Shown: positions 1 through 9,440, counted from the first letter of the stretch. The stretch: DNA of 64,000 bases from Stutzerimonas balearica DSM 6083 (GCF_000818015.1 NZ_CP007511.1:3420501-3484500), one strand, 5' to 3'. Made by a program: numbers and translations. The notes: a model not told the origin generated them from the sequence alone.

Positions 1-443
1 TCGCCGCACAACTGGGCCTGGTTGCGACAGGACATCAGCAGCTGACAGCGCTAGGAATTAACGGGGTACTGCTGGTACTCATCCCGATCCTGGTCACCGA
101 AGGCTGCGCCATTCTTGTCGAACGAGCCCAGCCGAAGAACCTGTTCGTCTATATTTTCTGCTCTGGCTTCTTTCCCGCGGCACTCGCAGCGCTGCTTTGC
201 ATCCTGGCGTCGCTCGCGCTACTCCTCGTGGATGGTAGATACCCGATGCCGCCCTGGCTGAATGACTTTGCCGGTTATATATGGCTGGTGATGTTTCCCG
301 AAGCCTTCATCAATGGCACAGCCGTCACGGCGCTCGTGGTGTTCTGCCCCGACTGGCTGGAAACCTTCAATCGCACCCGATACCTGCAGGCGCCCTGGCG
401 CAGCGATGAGCACAAGGACGACCCATCCCCACCAGATCAATGA
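1..443 (+). CDS. Inner-membrane protein, ECF/CbiM-like permease family (3' end only)
   Basis: The window opens inside this gene; the frame is open from base 3 to the TGA at 441-443, giving about 146 C-terminal residues. The visible part has three hydrophobic segments, one beginning [16 protein letters not shown], and ends with a short charged tail. The segment [20 protein letters not shown], followed by a hydrophilic end with FNRTRYL, resembles the C-terminus of small proteins annotated in pseudomonads as energy-coupling-factor ABC transporter permeases (CbiM-like). That assignment is from memory of the family; substrate is unknown. The gene converges on yacG and the two stop codons overlap by 7 nt, so there is no room for a terminator between them. 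Confidence 0.6.
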   Translation, partial: AAQLGLVATGHQQLTALGINGVLLVLIPILVTEGCAILVERAQPKNLFVYIFCSGFFPAALAALLCILASLALLLVDGRYPMPPWLNDFAGYIWLVMFPEAFINGTAVTALVVFCPDWLETFNRTRYLQAPWRSDEHKDDPSPPDQ

Positions 444-634
444 ACACTGGGTGGCACATCCTCGGAAAGCAGGTCGTCTTCGCTCAGATTTCCCGGAATC
501 ACATGCTCCTCAGCAGCCCAGGCACCTAGATCTATCAGCTTGCAGCGATCCGAGCAAAAGGGGCGATAACGGCTCTGCGCCTCCCACTGCACCGGCACAC
601 CACAGGTCGGGCAGGCTACAGTCCTAGCATTCAT
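437..634 (-). CDS. yacG: DNA gyrase inhibitor / zinc-binding protein YacG
   Basis: A 65-residue protein with the YacG zinc-binding pattern: CPTC near the N-terminus, then CSDRC about 17 residues later, followed by the family signature [14 protein letters not shown]. YacG in E. coli binds GyrB and inhibits gyrase; that function is carried over from the family. The ATG at 634 was chosen because it overlaps the coaE stop codon (ATGA), which is typical translational coupling, and because the frame upstream of it is not conserved-looking. The acidic C-terminal tail after the zinc domain is normal. It is the last gene of the leftward pilB-pilC-pilD-coaE-yacG run. Confidence 0.92.
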   Translation of the reverse strand: MNARTVACPTCGVPVQWEAQSRYRPFCSDRCKLIDLGAWAAEEHVIPGNLSEDDLLSEDVPPSVH

Positions 635-1239
635 TCTCCAGCTCCTCGCAACTGTAGATAACGATCGTGCAACCGGCCAACCTCCTGACGCAGCCATGAC
701 AGGTCTCGATCATTTACCAGCACATCATTGGCATGACGGAGACGATCTTCGCGCCGCGCCTGAGCGGCCAGGATGGCTCGCACCTGATCCTCGGAAACCT
801 GATCGCGGGCCAGCACCCGCTGAAGCTGCAGGTCTTCTGGCACATCGACCACCAGCACGCGATCAACCTGCTCGTGCTGCGCCGACTCGACCAGCAAAGG
901 GGACACCAACACTGCGTAAGGTGACTCAGCCCGTGACAGGCTAGCCCAGATTTCCTGACGAATCAGCGGATGCAGCAGGCGCTCCAACCAGTGCCGATCT
1001 TCCACGGAAGTAAATATCCGCTCGCGCAGCGCAGCACGATTCAACTCACCGGACGATGCAAGGATCGGCACCCCAAATCGATCGACGATCTGCGCCAGCG
1101 CCGCGCTCCCCGGCTCGACCACCGATCGAGCCACCTGGTCGGCATCGACCACATGCACGCCCAACTCGGCGAAGCGCTCCGCGGCAGCGCTTTTGCCACT
1201 ACCTATTCCGCCGGTAAGACCAAGGATCCAAGGCTTCAC
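631..1239 (-). CDS. coaE: Dephospho-CoA kinase
   Basis: CoaE phosphorylates the 3'-hydroxyl of dephospho-CoA, the last step of coenzyme A synthesis, in the cytoplasm. The 202-residue length is normal. The P-loop GGIGSGKS is at residues 10-17, and the substrate-side motif VDADQVAR follows at about 32-39. The start is a GTG at 1239 with a GGAG stretch just upstream. The stop overlaps the yacG ATG. It lies 93 nt downstream of pilD and is probably cotranscribed, an arrangement conserved in pseudomonads. Confidence 0.96.
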   Translation of the reverse strand: MKPWILGLTGGIGSGKSAAAERFAELGVHVVDADQVARSVVEPGSAALAQIVDRFGVPILASSGELNRAALRERIFTSVEDRHWLERLLHPLIRQEIWASLSRAESPYAVLVSPLLVESAQHEQVDRVLVVDVPEDLQLQRVLARDQVSEDQVRAILAAQARREDRLRHANDVLVNDRDLSWLRQEVGRLHDRYLQLRGAGE

Positions 1240-1332
1240 CGATTCACATCTCCGCCCTTAATTATGGCGCGCAGTAGTACCCGCTTTGCCCAGGTTAGGC
1301 AAGCGAGCAAGCGAAGGACGAGGAGACCCGCT

Positions 1333-2202
1333 TCAGAAGCCGGCAAGCTGCAGATAGCGATCGGTGATCTGCTGCCCCCACACCAGCGCGATCCAGCCGG
1401 CGATCGCCAGGTACGGGCCGAACGGGATAGGCGTGCCGGCAGCCGCATTCCGCCATCTCAGTGAAATCGTGCCGATTACGGCGCCGACCAGCGATGACAG
1501 GAGGATGGTTAGCGGCAGCACCTGCCATCCCCCCCACGCCCCTATCATCGCAAGAAGCTTGAAGTCACCGTAGCCCATGCCTTCCTTGCCAGTGACGAGC
1601 TTGAATAGCCAGTACACCGCCCACAGGCTGAGGTAGCCGAAGACAGCTCCCCAAAGCGCATCGCCGAGCGCAACGAATAGGCCGAAATGGTTGCAGATCA
1701 GGCCGAACCAGAGAAGAGGCAGCACGAGCGAGTCGGGCAGCAATTGGTGATCGATATCGATCATGCTCATGGCCAGCAGCCCCCAGCCCAACAGCAGGAT
1801 CGCCCCGGCTTGCCAGGTGAAGCCGAAGTGCCAGGCCGTGAACCCCGAAAGGAGCGCACAGGCCAGCTCCACCAGCGGATAACGGGCACTGATACCTGTT
1901 CGACATGCCGAACAGCGCCCCCGCAGCAGCACCCAGCTCACCAGAGGGACGTTCTCCCAGGCACGAATAGAGTGGCCACAGTGCGGACAGGAAGAAGCAG
2001 GTAGCAAAAGGTTGAATCGCGGCCCGACAGGCTCAGGCTCGAGCGAAAGGTACTCCCTCGCCTGCTCGCGCCATTCCCGCTGCATCATCACCGGCAGCCG
2101 ATAAATCAGCACATTGAGAAAGCTGCCAACCAGCAATCCAAGCAAAGCCGCAGACAAAACAAAGGCCAGCTCGTGGCTGGCCAGGTACTCGATGATCGGC
2201 AT
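1333..2202 (-). CDS. pilD: Type IV prepilin peptidase / N-methyltransferase
   Basis: PilD is the inner-membrane aspartic protease that cleaves the leader of type IV prepilins and type II secretion pseudopilins and N-methylates the new terminal Phe. The 289-residue protein has a cytoplasmic loop with two CxxC pairs (C72/C75 and C97/C100). The two catalytic aspartates sit where expected: D149 in SMIDIDH and D213 in the GMGYGD motif. At least six hydrophobic segments are visible. Its ATG overlaps the pilC stop by one base (TGATG), so it is coupled to pilC. Its substrate PilA is encoded divergently 3 kb away. Confidence 0.97.
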   Translation of the reverse strand: MPIIEYLASHELAFVLSAALLGLLVGSFLNVLIYRLPVMMQREWREQAREYLSLEPEPVGPRFNLLLPASSCPHCGHSIRAWENVPLVSWVLLRGRCSACRTGISARYPLVELACALLSGFTAWHFGFTWQAGAILLLGWGLLAMSMIDIDHQLLPDSLVLPLLWFGLICNHFGLFVALGDALWGAVFGYLSLWAVYWLFKLVTGKEGMGYGDFKLLAMIGAWGGWQVLPLTILLSSLVGAVIGTISLRWRNAAAGTPIPFGPYLAIAGWIALVWGQQITDRYLQLAGF

Positions 2203-3422
2203 CAGACTACGGAACCCAACTGGAAGATCGGCAGATACATCGCAATGATCAGGCCGCCCACCAGAACACCGAGCACAGCCATGATCATTGGCTCCATCAG
2301 ACTGGTGAGACCATCAACCATGTTGTCGACCTCATCCTCATAAAACGTAGCCACCTTTCCCAACATTTCATCGAGCGAACCCGACTCCTCACCAATGGCC
2401 GTCATCTGGACCGCCATCGTCGGGAAAGCCCCGGTGGTACGCATGGAAAAGTTGAGCTGCATACCACTGGACACATCCCCCTTGACCTTCATCGTTGCGT
2501 TGCGAAACACCACATTGCCCGTAGCACCCGCAACGGAATCCAGCGCATCCACCAATGGCACGCCAGCGGCGAAGGTCGTCGAGAGCGTGCGGGCAAATCG
2601 CGCCACGGAAGATTTGTAGATGATGTCGCCCACGATTGGCAGCTTGAGTACCGAGCGGTCCACCCAATTGCGGAATTTCTCGGAGCGCTTGTGCATGCTG
2701 CCCAACAGATATGCAGTGCCGCCGAGCGCTAGCAGCACAATCAGCCACCACTCCTGCAGCAATTCCGACAATCCGATCACCATCAGTGTGAACGCGGGGA
2801 GATCCGCACCAAAGTTGGCAAATACCTCCTGGAACTGCGGGACAACCTTGATCAGCAAAATGGCAGAAACGATCACGGCGACCACGATCACCGCGATGGG
2901 ATAGTTCATCGCTTTCTTGATCTTTGCCTTCAGTGCTTCGGTTTTTTCCTTGTACGTGGCAACCCTATCGAGCAAGGTCTCCAAAGCACCTGACTGCTCC
3001 CCCGAATCCACGAGGTTGCAGTAAAGATCATCGAAGTATTGAGGTTTCTTGCGCAGCGACGCGGCAAAGCTGTTGCCGGCTGCGACCTCCTGCTTCAACT
3101 CGTCCACCAGCTTGCGCATGTTCGGATTGTCGAAGCCTTCACCGATGATGTCGAACGACTGCAAGAGCGGCACGCCGGCCTTCATCATGGTCGCCATCTG
3201 CCGAGTGAACAGCGCAATGTCCATCGGTTTGATCTTTTTGCCGGCCCCGAACAGCGATACCGACTTCTTGCGCACCTTCAGCGGATTGATGCCCTGCTTG
3301 CGCAGTTGGGCCTTGACCAGCGCAGGGCTCGCACCACTGAGCTCACCCTTGACCTTGGAGCCCTTTCTGTCGGTTCCTTCCCAGGTAAAGACACTGGTAC
3401 GGATCGCTTTCTGCTGCGCCAT
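2202..3422 (-). CDS. pilC: Type IV pilus inner-membrane platform protein PilC
   Basis: The polytopic platform protein on which the PilB and PilT ATPases act during pilus extension and retraction. The 406 residues contain the two repeated T2SF domains (about residues 70-195 and 275-395), each led by FTRQMATMMKAGVPL- or FARTLSTTFAAGVPL-type sequence, and hydrophobic segments near 175-195, 225-245 and 380-400. The GEESGSLDEML motif in the second repeat is characteristic. It starts 2 nt after the pilB stop and its own stop overlaps pilD, so pilBCD form one tightly coupled unit. Confidence 0.97.
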   Translation of the reverse strand: MAQQKAIRTSVFTWEGTDRKGSKVKGELSGASPALVKAQLRKQGINPLKVRKKSVSLFGAGKKIKPMDIALFTRQMATMMKAGVPLLQSFDIIGEGFDNPNMRKLVDELKQEVAAGNSFAASLRKKPQYFDDLYCNLVDSGEQSGALETLLDRVATYKEKTEALKAKIKKAMNYPIAVIVVAVIVSAILLIKVVPQFQEVFANFGADLPAFTLMVIGLSELLQEWWLIVLLALGGTAYLLGSMHKRSEKFRNWVDRSVLKLPIVGDIIYKSSVARFARTLSTTFAAGVPLVDALDSVAGATGNVVFRNATMKVKGDVSSGMQLNFSMRTTGAFPTMAVQMTAIGEESGSLDEMLGKVATFYEDEVDNMVDGLTSLMEPMIMAVLGVLVGGLIIAMYLPIFQLGSVV

Positions 3423-3424
3423 CG

Positions 3425-5131
3425 TTAATCCTTGGTGACCCGGTTGACTTCTTCGAGGCTGGTCACGCCTTGCATGGCCTTGAACAGGGCCGAGGTGCGC
3501 AGGTCATTGAAGCCGTCCTTGCGCATCTGCTTGGAGATATCCAGGGAGTTGCCGTCTTCCATGATAATGCGCTGCAATGCCGGCGTGTTTTTAACCACTT
3601 CATAAATACCGACGCGGCCCTTGTAGCCGCCCTTGCAGTTATCGCAACCCACCGGCCCGTAGATCTTGAATGTCCCGATCGCCTGTTCCGGGAAGCCTTC
3701 GCGCAGCAGGGCCTCGCGCGGGATATCGACAGCCTTCTTGCAGCTCGGGCAAAGCTTCCGCGCCAGTCGCTGGGCGATGATCAGGTTGACCGACGTCGCG
3801 ATATTGAACGCCGGGACGCCCATGTTGCGCAGGCGTGTCAGGGTTTCCGCAGCGCTGTTGGTGTGCAGGGTCGACATCACCATATGGCCGGTCTGCGCTG
3901 CCTTGATGGCGATCTCGGCCGTTTCAAGATCGCGGATCTCGCCGACCATGATCACATCCGGATCCTGGCGCAGGAAGGCGCGCAGGGCCTGCGCGAAGTC
4001 CATGCCCTGGCGCGGGTTGACGTTGACTTGGTTGATACCCTCGAGATTGATCTCGACCGGATCCTCGGCTGTGGAAATGTTCACATCCACGGTATTGAGG
4101 ATGTTGAGGCCGGTGTAAAGCGATACGGTCTTGCCCGAGCCGGTCGGCCCGGTTACCAGGATCATGCCCTGCGGTTGGCTCAACGCAGCGAGATACAGCT
4201 CCTTCTGCTCGGGCTCGTAGCCCAGCGCATCGATGCCCATCTGCGCACTGGTCGGATCGAGGATCCGCATCACGATCTTCTCGCCCCAGAGCGTCGGCAA
4301 AGTGTTGACACGGAAGTCGATGGCCTTGGTCTTGGACAGCTTCATCTTGATGCGGCCGTCCTGCGGCTTGCGCCGTTCGGAAATATCCAGCCCGGCCATG
4401 ACCTTGAGGCGCGCCGACAGGCGTGGCGCCAACTGGATCGGCGGCCGCGCCACCTCATGCAGGATTCCGTCGGTACGAAAGCGAACCCGGTAGGCCTTTT
4501 CATAGGGTTCGAAGTGCAGGTCCGAAGAGCCCCCCTTGATGGCATCGAGCAGCATCTTGTTGACGAAACGCACCACCGGCGCATCGTCGGCGGCCTCGCC
4601 CGATTCCCCGGCAGCGCCCTGGTCGTCGCCGCCAGCCTCCACATCGACCCCGTCAAGATCGATATCGCCAAGATCACCCAATCCCGAGGAGGTGGACTCG
4701 TAGACCTGCTCGATCCACTTGCCCAGCTTGTCATCCTCGACCAGTACCGACTCGACACTGAGCCCCGTGCTGAACTGGATGTCGGTGATCGCCTGATGGT
4801 TGCCCGGATCGGAAAGCGCGACGAACAGCTTGTTGCCACGCTTGGCCAAGGCTAGGGCGCGGTGTTGCCGCGCCAGTTTTTCGGCCAGCAGGTCGGCGGG
4901 CAGCGAGGCCCTGTCCAGCGCCGAGAGATCGAGCAATGCGACGCCGAACTGATCGGATGCCAGCTCGGCCACGACCCGCCCGCCTGCCAGGCGGTTCTCC
5001 ACCACATAAGTGACCAGGGGTGTCTTGTTGCGCAGCGCCTGCGTCTGCGCTTGCTGCGCTGTCTTCTCATCCAGCAGGCCGGCCATCACCATCTGCCTGG
5101 CCAGTCCGGAAAGGGGAACATGCTCGCTCAT
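3425..5131 (-). CDS. pilB: Type IV pilus assembly ATPase PilB
   Basis: The hexameric cytoplasmic ATPase that powers pilus extension. Its 568 residues comprise an N-terminal MshEN-like domain (about 1-150), a short acidic linker (about 150-185, rich in Gly and Asp), and the GspE-type ATPase. Walker A GPTGSGKT is at 328-335, the Walker B region DPDVIMVGEIRD is near 390-402, and a His box follows in TGHMVMSTLHTN. A zinc-binding pair of CxxC motifs (CPSC and CDNC) lies near 465-500. The start at 5131 has GAGG about 8 nt upstream and is preceded by a sigma-70-like promoter. Confidence 0.97.
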   Translation of the reverse strand: MSEHVPLSGLARQMVMAGLLDEKTAQQAQTQALRNKTPLVTYVVENRLAGGRVVAELASDQFGVALLDLSALDRASLPADLLAEKLARQHRALALAKRGNKLFVALSDPGNHQAITDIQFSTGLSVESVLVEDDKLGKWIEQVYESTSSGLGDLGDIDLDGVDVEAGGDDQGAAGESGEAADDAPVVRFVNKMLLDAIKGGSSDLHFEPYEKAYRVRFRTDGILHEVARPPIQLAPRLSARLKVMAGLDISERRKPQDGRIKMKLSKTKAIDFRVNTLPTLWGEKIVMRILDPTSAQMGIDALGYEPEQKELYLAALSQPQGMILVTGPTGSGKTVSLYTGLNILNTVDVNISTAEDPVEINLEGINQVNVNPRQGMDFAQALRAFLRQDPDVIMVGEIRDLETAEIAIKAAQTGHMVMSTLHTNSAAETLTRLRNMGVPAFNIATSVNLIIAQRLARKLCPSCKKAVDIPREALLREGFPEQAIGTFKIYGPVGCDNCKGGYKGRVGIYEVVKNTPALQRIIMEDGNSLDISKQMRKDGFNDLRTSALFKAMQGVTSLEEVNRVTKD

Positions 5132-5158
5132 CGCGACCTCGCATCAATCGATGGGCGC

Positions 5159-5186
5159 CTTATAGCGCAGTTGCCCTGCGGAGCAA
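5159..5186 (-). promoter_or_regulatory. Candidate sigma-70 promoter for pilBCD
   Basis: Reading leftward there is a -10 TATAAG (5164-5159) and a weak -35 TTGCTC (5186-5181) with a 16-nt spacer. Transcription would start near 5152, giving a leader of about 20 nt before the pilB ATG at 5131. The -10 is good and the -35 poor. Confidence 0.45.
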
Positions 5187-5390
5187 ACATGGACGACACC
5201 AAGTGACGAAACAGGTCACTTATTGCCGCATGCACGTGTGTGGAACTTTCCCTCCTCTCGATCAGCCACCCCTCGCCTACACCGCAGCCACCTTCGAACT
5301 TCAGCACTGAGCACTTTATGCAGAGCGGACCGCACCGGAACTTTGCACCACATCACACCCCACACGCGCGATCTCACCCAAACACAAACC

Positions 5391-5406
5391 TGGCATGGCC
5401 TCTGCT
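5391..5406 (+). promoter_or_regulatory. Sigma-54 (RpoN) promoter of pilA
   Basis: The 16-mer TGGCATGGCCTCTGCT matches the sigma-54 consensus TGGCACR-N4-TTGCW, with the invariant GG and GC correctly spaced. Transcription would start around 5417, about 33 nt before the pilA ATG. Control of pilA by RpoN with PilS/PilR is established in P. aeruginosa, and rpoN itself is encoded at 23870 in this window. A strong ribosome-binding site AAGGAG follows at 5438-5443. Confidence 0.85.
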
Positions 5407-5449
5407 ATGTCATCCGCAGGCAAACGCCTAACCACTCAAGGAGATATAA

Positions 5450-5935
5450 ATGAAAGCTCAGATGCAGAAGGGTTTTACTCTGATCGAACTGATGATCGTC
5501 GTGGCGATCATTGGCATTCTGGCGGCTATCGCTATCCCGCAATACCAGACCTACGTCGCAAAGTCACAAGTCTCGCGCGTTGTTTCTGAGTCGGGCTCGA
5601 TCAAAACTGCTGTAGAAGCCTGCCTGCTTGATGGAAAAGGAACTATCGGTGACGGGGCGGGTGAGTGCGATCCACAAGCGACCGGCTCTACGCTGCTGAC
5701 AGGCGACTCGCAAACCAGCATCGTACTTGCAACGGGAACCGGCGTTCCCAAAGTAACGCTCAATACAGACGGAACGGCAGAAATCAAAGCCACATTCGGC
5801 AATAGCGCAGCCACTACCCTTAAGGCTGGCCCTGCAACTATCGTTTGGGCACGCGACAAGGCCGGCACCTGGACCTGCAAGAGCACCGCACCGGACAATT
5901 ACAACACTCCTGGTTGCCCTGCTGCCGCACTGTAA
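5450..5935 (+). CDS. pilA: Type IV major pilin PilA
   Basis: The structural subunit of type IV pili, used for twitching, attachment and natural transformation. The 161-residue precursor has a short 8-residue leader ending KG, followed by the FTLIELM-type N-methylated start, the conserved Glu5 of the mature protein, and the hydrophobic spine helix. Cleavage by PilD would be between Gly8 and Phe9. The globular domain has four cysteines: one pair near residues 60 and 76 and a C-terminal pair (in WTCK and PGCP) that would bound the disulfide loop. Base composition is a little lower in GC than the neighbours, which is usual for variable pilin genes. It is monocistronic; no second pilin gene follows. 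Confidence 0.96.
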   Translation: MKAQMQKGFTLIELMIVVAIIGILAAIAIPQYQTYVAKSQVSRVVSESGSIKTAVEACLLDGKGTIGDGAGECDPQATGSTLLTGDSQTSIVLATGTGVPKVTLNTDGTAEIKATFGNSAATTLKAGPATIVWARDKAGTWTCKSTAPDNYNTPGCPAAAL

Positions 5936-6093
5936 TCCCATTCCACAGAAGAGCTTAATAACCCTCAGACCAAGCCGCTGGCTCCAGCCGGAGATCTCTA
6001 TTCTCAGCTAGGTTGACTTAACCTCTTCATTAAGCCCTGTATGCGCCGCAATGTTGTTCACATAAGCATTTGAGCACCGGCGGGGCTTCCCTG

Positions 6094-6130
6094 AAAATCC
6101 GATGCCAGGTTTCTGGCATCGGATTTTTTA
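6094..6130 (+). terminator. Intrinsic terminator downstream of pilA / upstream of transposase remnant
   Basis: A perfect 15-bp stem, 6094-6108 against 6113-6127 with loop GTTT, ends in a run of T. It directly abuts the ATG of the transposase remnant, so it may be the end structure of the insertion sequence that blocks read-in rather than the native pilA terminator. Either way it would stop rightward transcription. Confidence 0.85.
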
Positions 6131-6290
6131 TGTCCCTCCAACAGCAACTGCTCGACTTGGGCGAGCTGTTCAACTTCTCCGACCTGAGCACCTTCACTCA
6201 GAACATTCCAATCGAGTGATGGCATCCGCGCTAAGCCTCTCCGCCCAGGCCACCATACCGCGGCGGCACTTGCCCAGCGAGCACGCATAA
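6130..6290 (+). pseudogene. IS4-family transposase, N-terminal remnant (frameshifted and truncated)
   Basis: From ATG 6130 the frame encodes 29 residues, MSLQQQLLDLGELFNFSDLS and TFTQNIPIE, then stops. After a one-base shift the sequence continues as MASALSLSAQATIPRRHLPSE before it breaks off. Together these read like the start of IS4-family transposases, which continue IEW-ASALSLSAQATIRRRRLPSEQV (remembered signature). Restoring one G in GAGTGATGG to give GAGTGGATGG rejoins the frames. Only about 53 of the usual 400 or more residues remain, and no DDE residues are present. It is a dead relic. Confidence 0.6.
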
Positions 6291-6430
6291 GTGCCACTCA
6301 GCATTGCCGAGATAACACAACCTGCGAAGGAACTTTACATCAGCTCAGGCGAGAGCCTGCTGAGCCTTTTCAAACCGTCCTTGGAAATAGCTACAACCCC
6401 AAAAGAAAAGTGACTTCTATCCAAAACAAG

Positions 6431-6458
6431 AACGCCCTGCAATTGCAGGGCGTTTTTA
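6431..6458. terminator. Bidirectional terminator before cysNC 3' end
   Basis: A perfect 24-bp palindrome, AACGCCCTGCAA with TTGCAGGGCGTT (6431-6442 and 6443-6454), is followed by TTTTATT on the + strand and preceded by T-rich sequence when read leftward. It lies 23 nt from the cysNC stop codon and probably terminates the leftward cysD-cysNC transcript as well as rightward read-through. Confidence 0.85.
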
Positions 6459-6476
6459 TTACTAGCTCCCAGTAGA

Positions 6477-8375
6477 TCAGATCACCCCTCGCCCGCGCAG
6501 CAGTTCCATGACCTGCTTGACGCCCTCCTCGACCGAACTCCGCTCCGTATCGACCACCAGATCCGCATCCAGCGGCACATCGTAGGGGAAGGACTCGCCC
6601 GGAATATTGTCGCCGCCCGCCGCGTACAACCCCTGCGGGTCGCGTTCGCGGCAGGTTTGTGGTGATGCCTGGACATAAACAGTGATCAGGCGATCGCCGC
6701 CTATCAGCGCCTTGGCCTGTTCGCGGCCTTCCGCGTCGGGCGCAACGAAGGCCGCCAGGGTTATTAGCCCGGCCTCGTTGAACTGCTTGGCGACTTGAGC
6801 GGCACGCCGCCAGTTCTCGGCGCGTCCGGCACGGTCCTGCGGCAGCCCCTTGTTCAGGTCGTGACGAAGATTCTGTCCATCGAGAACAAAAACCGCACGC
6901 CCCATATCGAACAGCTTGCGCTCAACCGCGTAGGCCAGGGTGCTCTTGCCCGCGCCGGACAAGCCGGTGAACAGCACGGTGGCCGGCTGCTGGCCGAAAC
7001 GGGTAGCACGCTCTTCGGTGGAAACGTGAGCCAGCGCGCCGTGGTGGCCACCTGAACCATGGGCAACCGGGTCGGCAATGATCATGCCGGCGCCTACCGT
7101 ACCGTTAGTCAGCCGATCGATCACGATAAACGCACCGGTGGTGCGGTTCTGCGCATAACCGTCCAGGGCGATCGGCGCATCGAGGCTGACCTTGACCTTG
7201 CCGATCTCGTTGAGCTGCAGACTGCTCGCCGCACCTTTCTCAAGCGTATTCACATCCACCTTGTGGGTGATACTGGCGATCGAGCCTGGCACATAGCTGG
7301 TTGCGCGCTTGATGTCGTACTTCTTGCCCGGCAGCATCGGTTCCTCGCCCATCCAGACGAGCATGGCCTCGAAGCTGTCGGCAACACGGGGGCGGTTGTC
7401 GGCGTGCACCAGCATGTCACCGCGCGATACGTCGATTTCGTCTTCCAGCGTCAGGGTGATGGCCTCACCCGGGGTTGCCTGCTCCAGTTCGCCGTCGAAG
7501 GTGACGATGGATTTCACTCGGCTGGTTTTGCCTGAAGGCAGAACGGCAATCTCGTCGCCCTTGCGCACGATACCGCTGGCAAGCGTGCCGGCGAATCCGC
7601 GGAAGTTCAGATTGGGACGATTGACGTACTGCACCGGGAAGCGCAGGTCGTCGAAATTACGGTCGCCAGCGATCTCGACGCTTTCAAGAATTTCCATCAG
7701 CGACTGCCCTTCGTACCAGGGCGCGCGCGCGCTGCGATTGACCACGTTGTCGCCTTTCAGCGCCGACATCGGCACGAAGTGCAGCGACGACGGCTTGAGC
7801 TCGATGCGATCAGCAAAGGCCAGGTAATCGGCCTTGATCTTCTCGAACACATTCTGATCGAAGTTCATCAGGTCCATCTTGTTGATGGCGACGACGATAT
7901 GCTTGATGCCCAGCAGCGCGGCAATGTAGCTGTGCCGGCGCGTCTGCGTCTGCACGCCGTAGCGGGCGTCGACGAGGATGATCGCCAGGTCGCACGTCGA
8001 AGCACCGGTCGCCATGTTGCGCGTGTACTGCTCATGGCCAGGGGTGTCGGCAATGATGAACTTGCGCTTGGCGGTGCTGAAGTAGCGGTAGGCCACGTCG
8101 ATCGTGATGCCCTGCTCGCGCTCGGCCTGCAGGCCATCGACGAGCAGCGCAAGGTCGACATCGTCGCCCGTGGTGCCGACCTTCTTCGAATCACGGGTGA
8201 TAGCCTCTAGATGATCTTCGTAGATCATCTTGGAATCGTGCAGCAGACGGCCAATCAGCGTGCTTTTGCCGTCATCGACGTTACCGCACGTGAGAAAACG
8301 CAACAGTTCCTTGCGCTCGTGCTGAGCCAGGTAGGCGAGGATGTCCTCGCTGATCAGATCGGACTGGTGAGACAT
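6477..8375 (-). CDS. cysNC: Bifunctional sulfate adenylyltransferase subunit 1 / APS kinase
   Basis: A fusion of CysN (the GTPase subunit of ATP sulfurylase) and CysC (APS kinase) that with CysD turns sulfate into PAPS for cysteine synthesis. The 632 residues start with an EF-Tu-like GTPase: G1 GNVDDGKS near 31-38, G3 DTPGHEQ near 110, G4 NKMD near 165. The beta-barrel domains run to about 430. The APS kinase part begins near 455 with P-loop GLSGAGKST, followed by [11 protein letters not shown] and [10 protein letters not shown]. The fusion is the usual form in pseudomonads. It starts 12 nt downstream of cysD and they are one operon. Confidence 0.97.
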   Translation of the reverse strand: MSHQSDLISEDILAYLAQHERKELLRFLTCGNVDDGKSTLIGRLLHDSKMIYEDHLEAITRDSKKVGTTGDDVDLALLVDGLQAEREQGITIDVAYRYFSTAKRKFIIADTPGHEQYTRNMATGASTCDLAIILVDARYGVQTQTRRHSYIAALLGIKHIVVAINKMDLMNFDQNVFEKIKADYLAFADRIELKPSSLHFVPMSALKGDNVVNRSARAPWYEGQSLMEILESVEIAGDRNFDDLRFPVQYVNRPNLNFRGFAGTLASGIVRKGDEIAVLPSGKTSRVKSIVTFDGELEQATPGEAITLTLEDEIDVSRGDMLVHADNRPRVADSFEAMLVWMGEEPMLPGKKYDIKRATSYVPGSIASITHKVDVNTLEKGAASSLQLNEIGKVKVSLDAPIALDGYAQNRTTGAFIVIDRLTNGTVGAGMIIADPVAHGSGGHHGALAHVSTEERATRFGQQPATVLFTGLSGAGKSTLAYAVERKLFDMGRAVFVLDGQNLRHDLNKGLPQDRAGRAENWRRAAQVAKQFNEAGLITLAAFVAPDAEGREQAKALIGGDRLITVYVQASPQTCRERDPQGLYAAGGDNIPGESFPYDVPLDADLVVDTERSSVEEGVKQVMELLRGRGVI

Positions 8376-8387
8376 GGTGCGGGATCC

Positions 8388-9305
8388 TTAGAAGTAGCCC
8401 TGGCGTTTCTTTTCTTCCATCGAGCCAGCCTGATCGTGATCGATCACACGGCCCTGGCGCTCGGACGTCCGGGTCAGGAGCATCTCCTGAATGATCTCCG
8501 GAAGCGTGGTGGCGGTGGACTCCACCGCACCGGTCAGCGGATAGCAGCCAAGGGTACGGAAACGCACCATCTTCTTGCTGATGCCGGCCTTCTGCTCTGG
8601 CGTCAGGTGCTCAAGGATGCGCTCGTCGTCGATCATCACCAGAGCGCCGTTGAGTTCCACCACTTCGCGCTCGGCGGCGAAATACAAGGGCACAATCGGG
8701 ATCTGCTCCAGGTAGATGTACTGCCAGATGTCCAGCTCGGTCCAGTTGGAGAGCGGAAATACGCGGATCGACTCGCCCTTCTTCACCTTGCCGTTGTAGA
8801 CGTTCCACAGCTCCGGGCGCTGATTCTTCGGATCCCAGCGGTGCTTGCTGTCGCGGAAGGAATAGACGCGCTCCTTGGCGCGCGACTTTTCCTCGTCACG
8901 GCGTGCGCCACCAAAGGCGGCATCGAAGCCATATTTGTCCAGCGCCTGCTTGAGGCCCTCGGTCTTCATCACATCGGTGTGCTTGGCACTGCCGTAGGTG
9001 AAGGGGTTCATGTCCTGAGCCACGCCATCGGGATTGATATGGGTGATCAGGTCCAGCCCCATGTCGCTAACCATCTTCTCGCGGAAGCGATACATTTCCT
9101 GGAACTTCCAGCGAGTGTCGACGTGCAGGACCGGAAACGGCAGCTTGCCAGGGAAAAAGGCCTTGCGGGCCAGATGGAGCATGACAGCCGAGTCCTTGCC
9201 AATCGAATAAAGCATGACCGGGTTGTCGAACTCGGCGGCAACCTCGCGAATGATGTGGATGCTCTCGGCCTCGAGCTGTTTCAGATGCGTCAGTTTATCG
9301 ACCAT
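8388..9305 (-). CDS. cysD: Sulfate adenylyltransferase subunit 2
   Basis: The catalytic subunit of ATP sulfurylase, which forms adenylyl sulfate from ATP and sulfate; it works as a heterodimer with the CysN part of CysNC. The 305-residue length is standard. It belongs to the PP-loop (adenine alpha-hydrolase) superfamily: the PP-loop [12 protein letters not shown] is near residues 36-47, with [12 protein letters not shown] near 140-152 and [16 protein letters not shown] near 200. The start is the ATG at 9305. It is the first gene of the leftward cysD-cysNC operon. Confidence 0.97.
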   Translation of the reverse strand: MVDKLTHLKQLEAESIHIIREVAAEFDNPVMLYSIGKDSAVMLHLARKAFFPGKLPFPVLHVDTRWKFQEMYRFREKMVSDMGLDLITHINPDGVAQDMNPFTYGSAKHTDVMKTEGLKQALDKYGFDAAFGGARRDEEKSRAKERVYSFRDSKHRWDPKNQRPELWNVYNGKVKKGESIRVFPLSNWTELDIWQYIYLEQIPIVPLYFAAEREVVELNGALVMIDDERILEHLTPEQKAGISKKMVRFRTLGCYPLTGAVESTATTLPEIIQEMLLTRTSERQGRVIDHDQAGSMEEKKRQGYF

Positions 9306-9440
9306 GGCTACTCACGACGGGGCAATTGACGGCCAGCGGCCGTTTGGACGCGGCCACTCTACCACGCCCTAATGCTCTATCAGAGCCCGCGATTAGACCT
9401 TAACGTTATAGATTTATGCCGAGCAGGCCGGCCGTTTGCG
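9306..9440 (-). promoter_or_regulatory. cysD upstream region (probable CysB-regulated promoter)
   Basis: These 135 bases lead into cysD. An AT-rich block at about 9393-9420 (leftward ATAAATCTATAACGTTAAGG) stands out from the GC-rich surroundings and is where an activator such as CysB would be expected, with a weak -10-like TAGAGC about 20 nt downstream. No exact site can be defined by eye. The left-reading end of the Nif3 gene adjoins it. Confidence 0.35.

Larger units (their letters stand above)
5132..5449. other. Divergent pilB/pilA intergenic region
   Basis: These 318 bases separate the divergent pilB and pilA genes. They hold the leftward pilB promoter candidate, the rightward sigma-54 pilA promoter and the pilA leader. 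I see no convincing protein-coding frame here; the short frames that run through it have no ribosome-binding site or recognisable sequence. A PilR enhancer site would be expected upstream of the sigma-54 promoter, but I could not define one by eye. Confidence 0.7.
5936..6476. other. Intergenic region with transposase remnant and two terminators
   Basis: This 541-base stretch between pilA and cysNC has no intact gene. It contains a strong hairpin-T terminator (6094-6130), a frameshifted and truncated IS4-like transposase start (6130-6290), about 140 bases in which I recognise nothing, and a palindromic terminator (6431-6458) serving the converging transcripts. Confidence 0.75.

Noticed and set aside
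3470..4855. 461-codon frame on the + strand opposite pilB
   Set aside because: An antisense frame kept open by third-position GC bias; no ribosome-binding site or recognisable domain, and pilB on the other strand is certain.
5936..6093. A tRNA-Thr gene behind pilA, as found in some pseudomonads
   Set aside because: No cloverleaf or TTCGA-type T-arm can be made from this stretch.
6482..6676. 64-codon frame within the 3' part of cysNC
   Set aside because: Out-of-frame shadow of the APS kinase domain.
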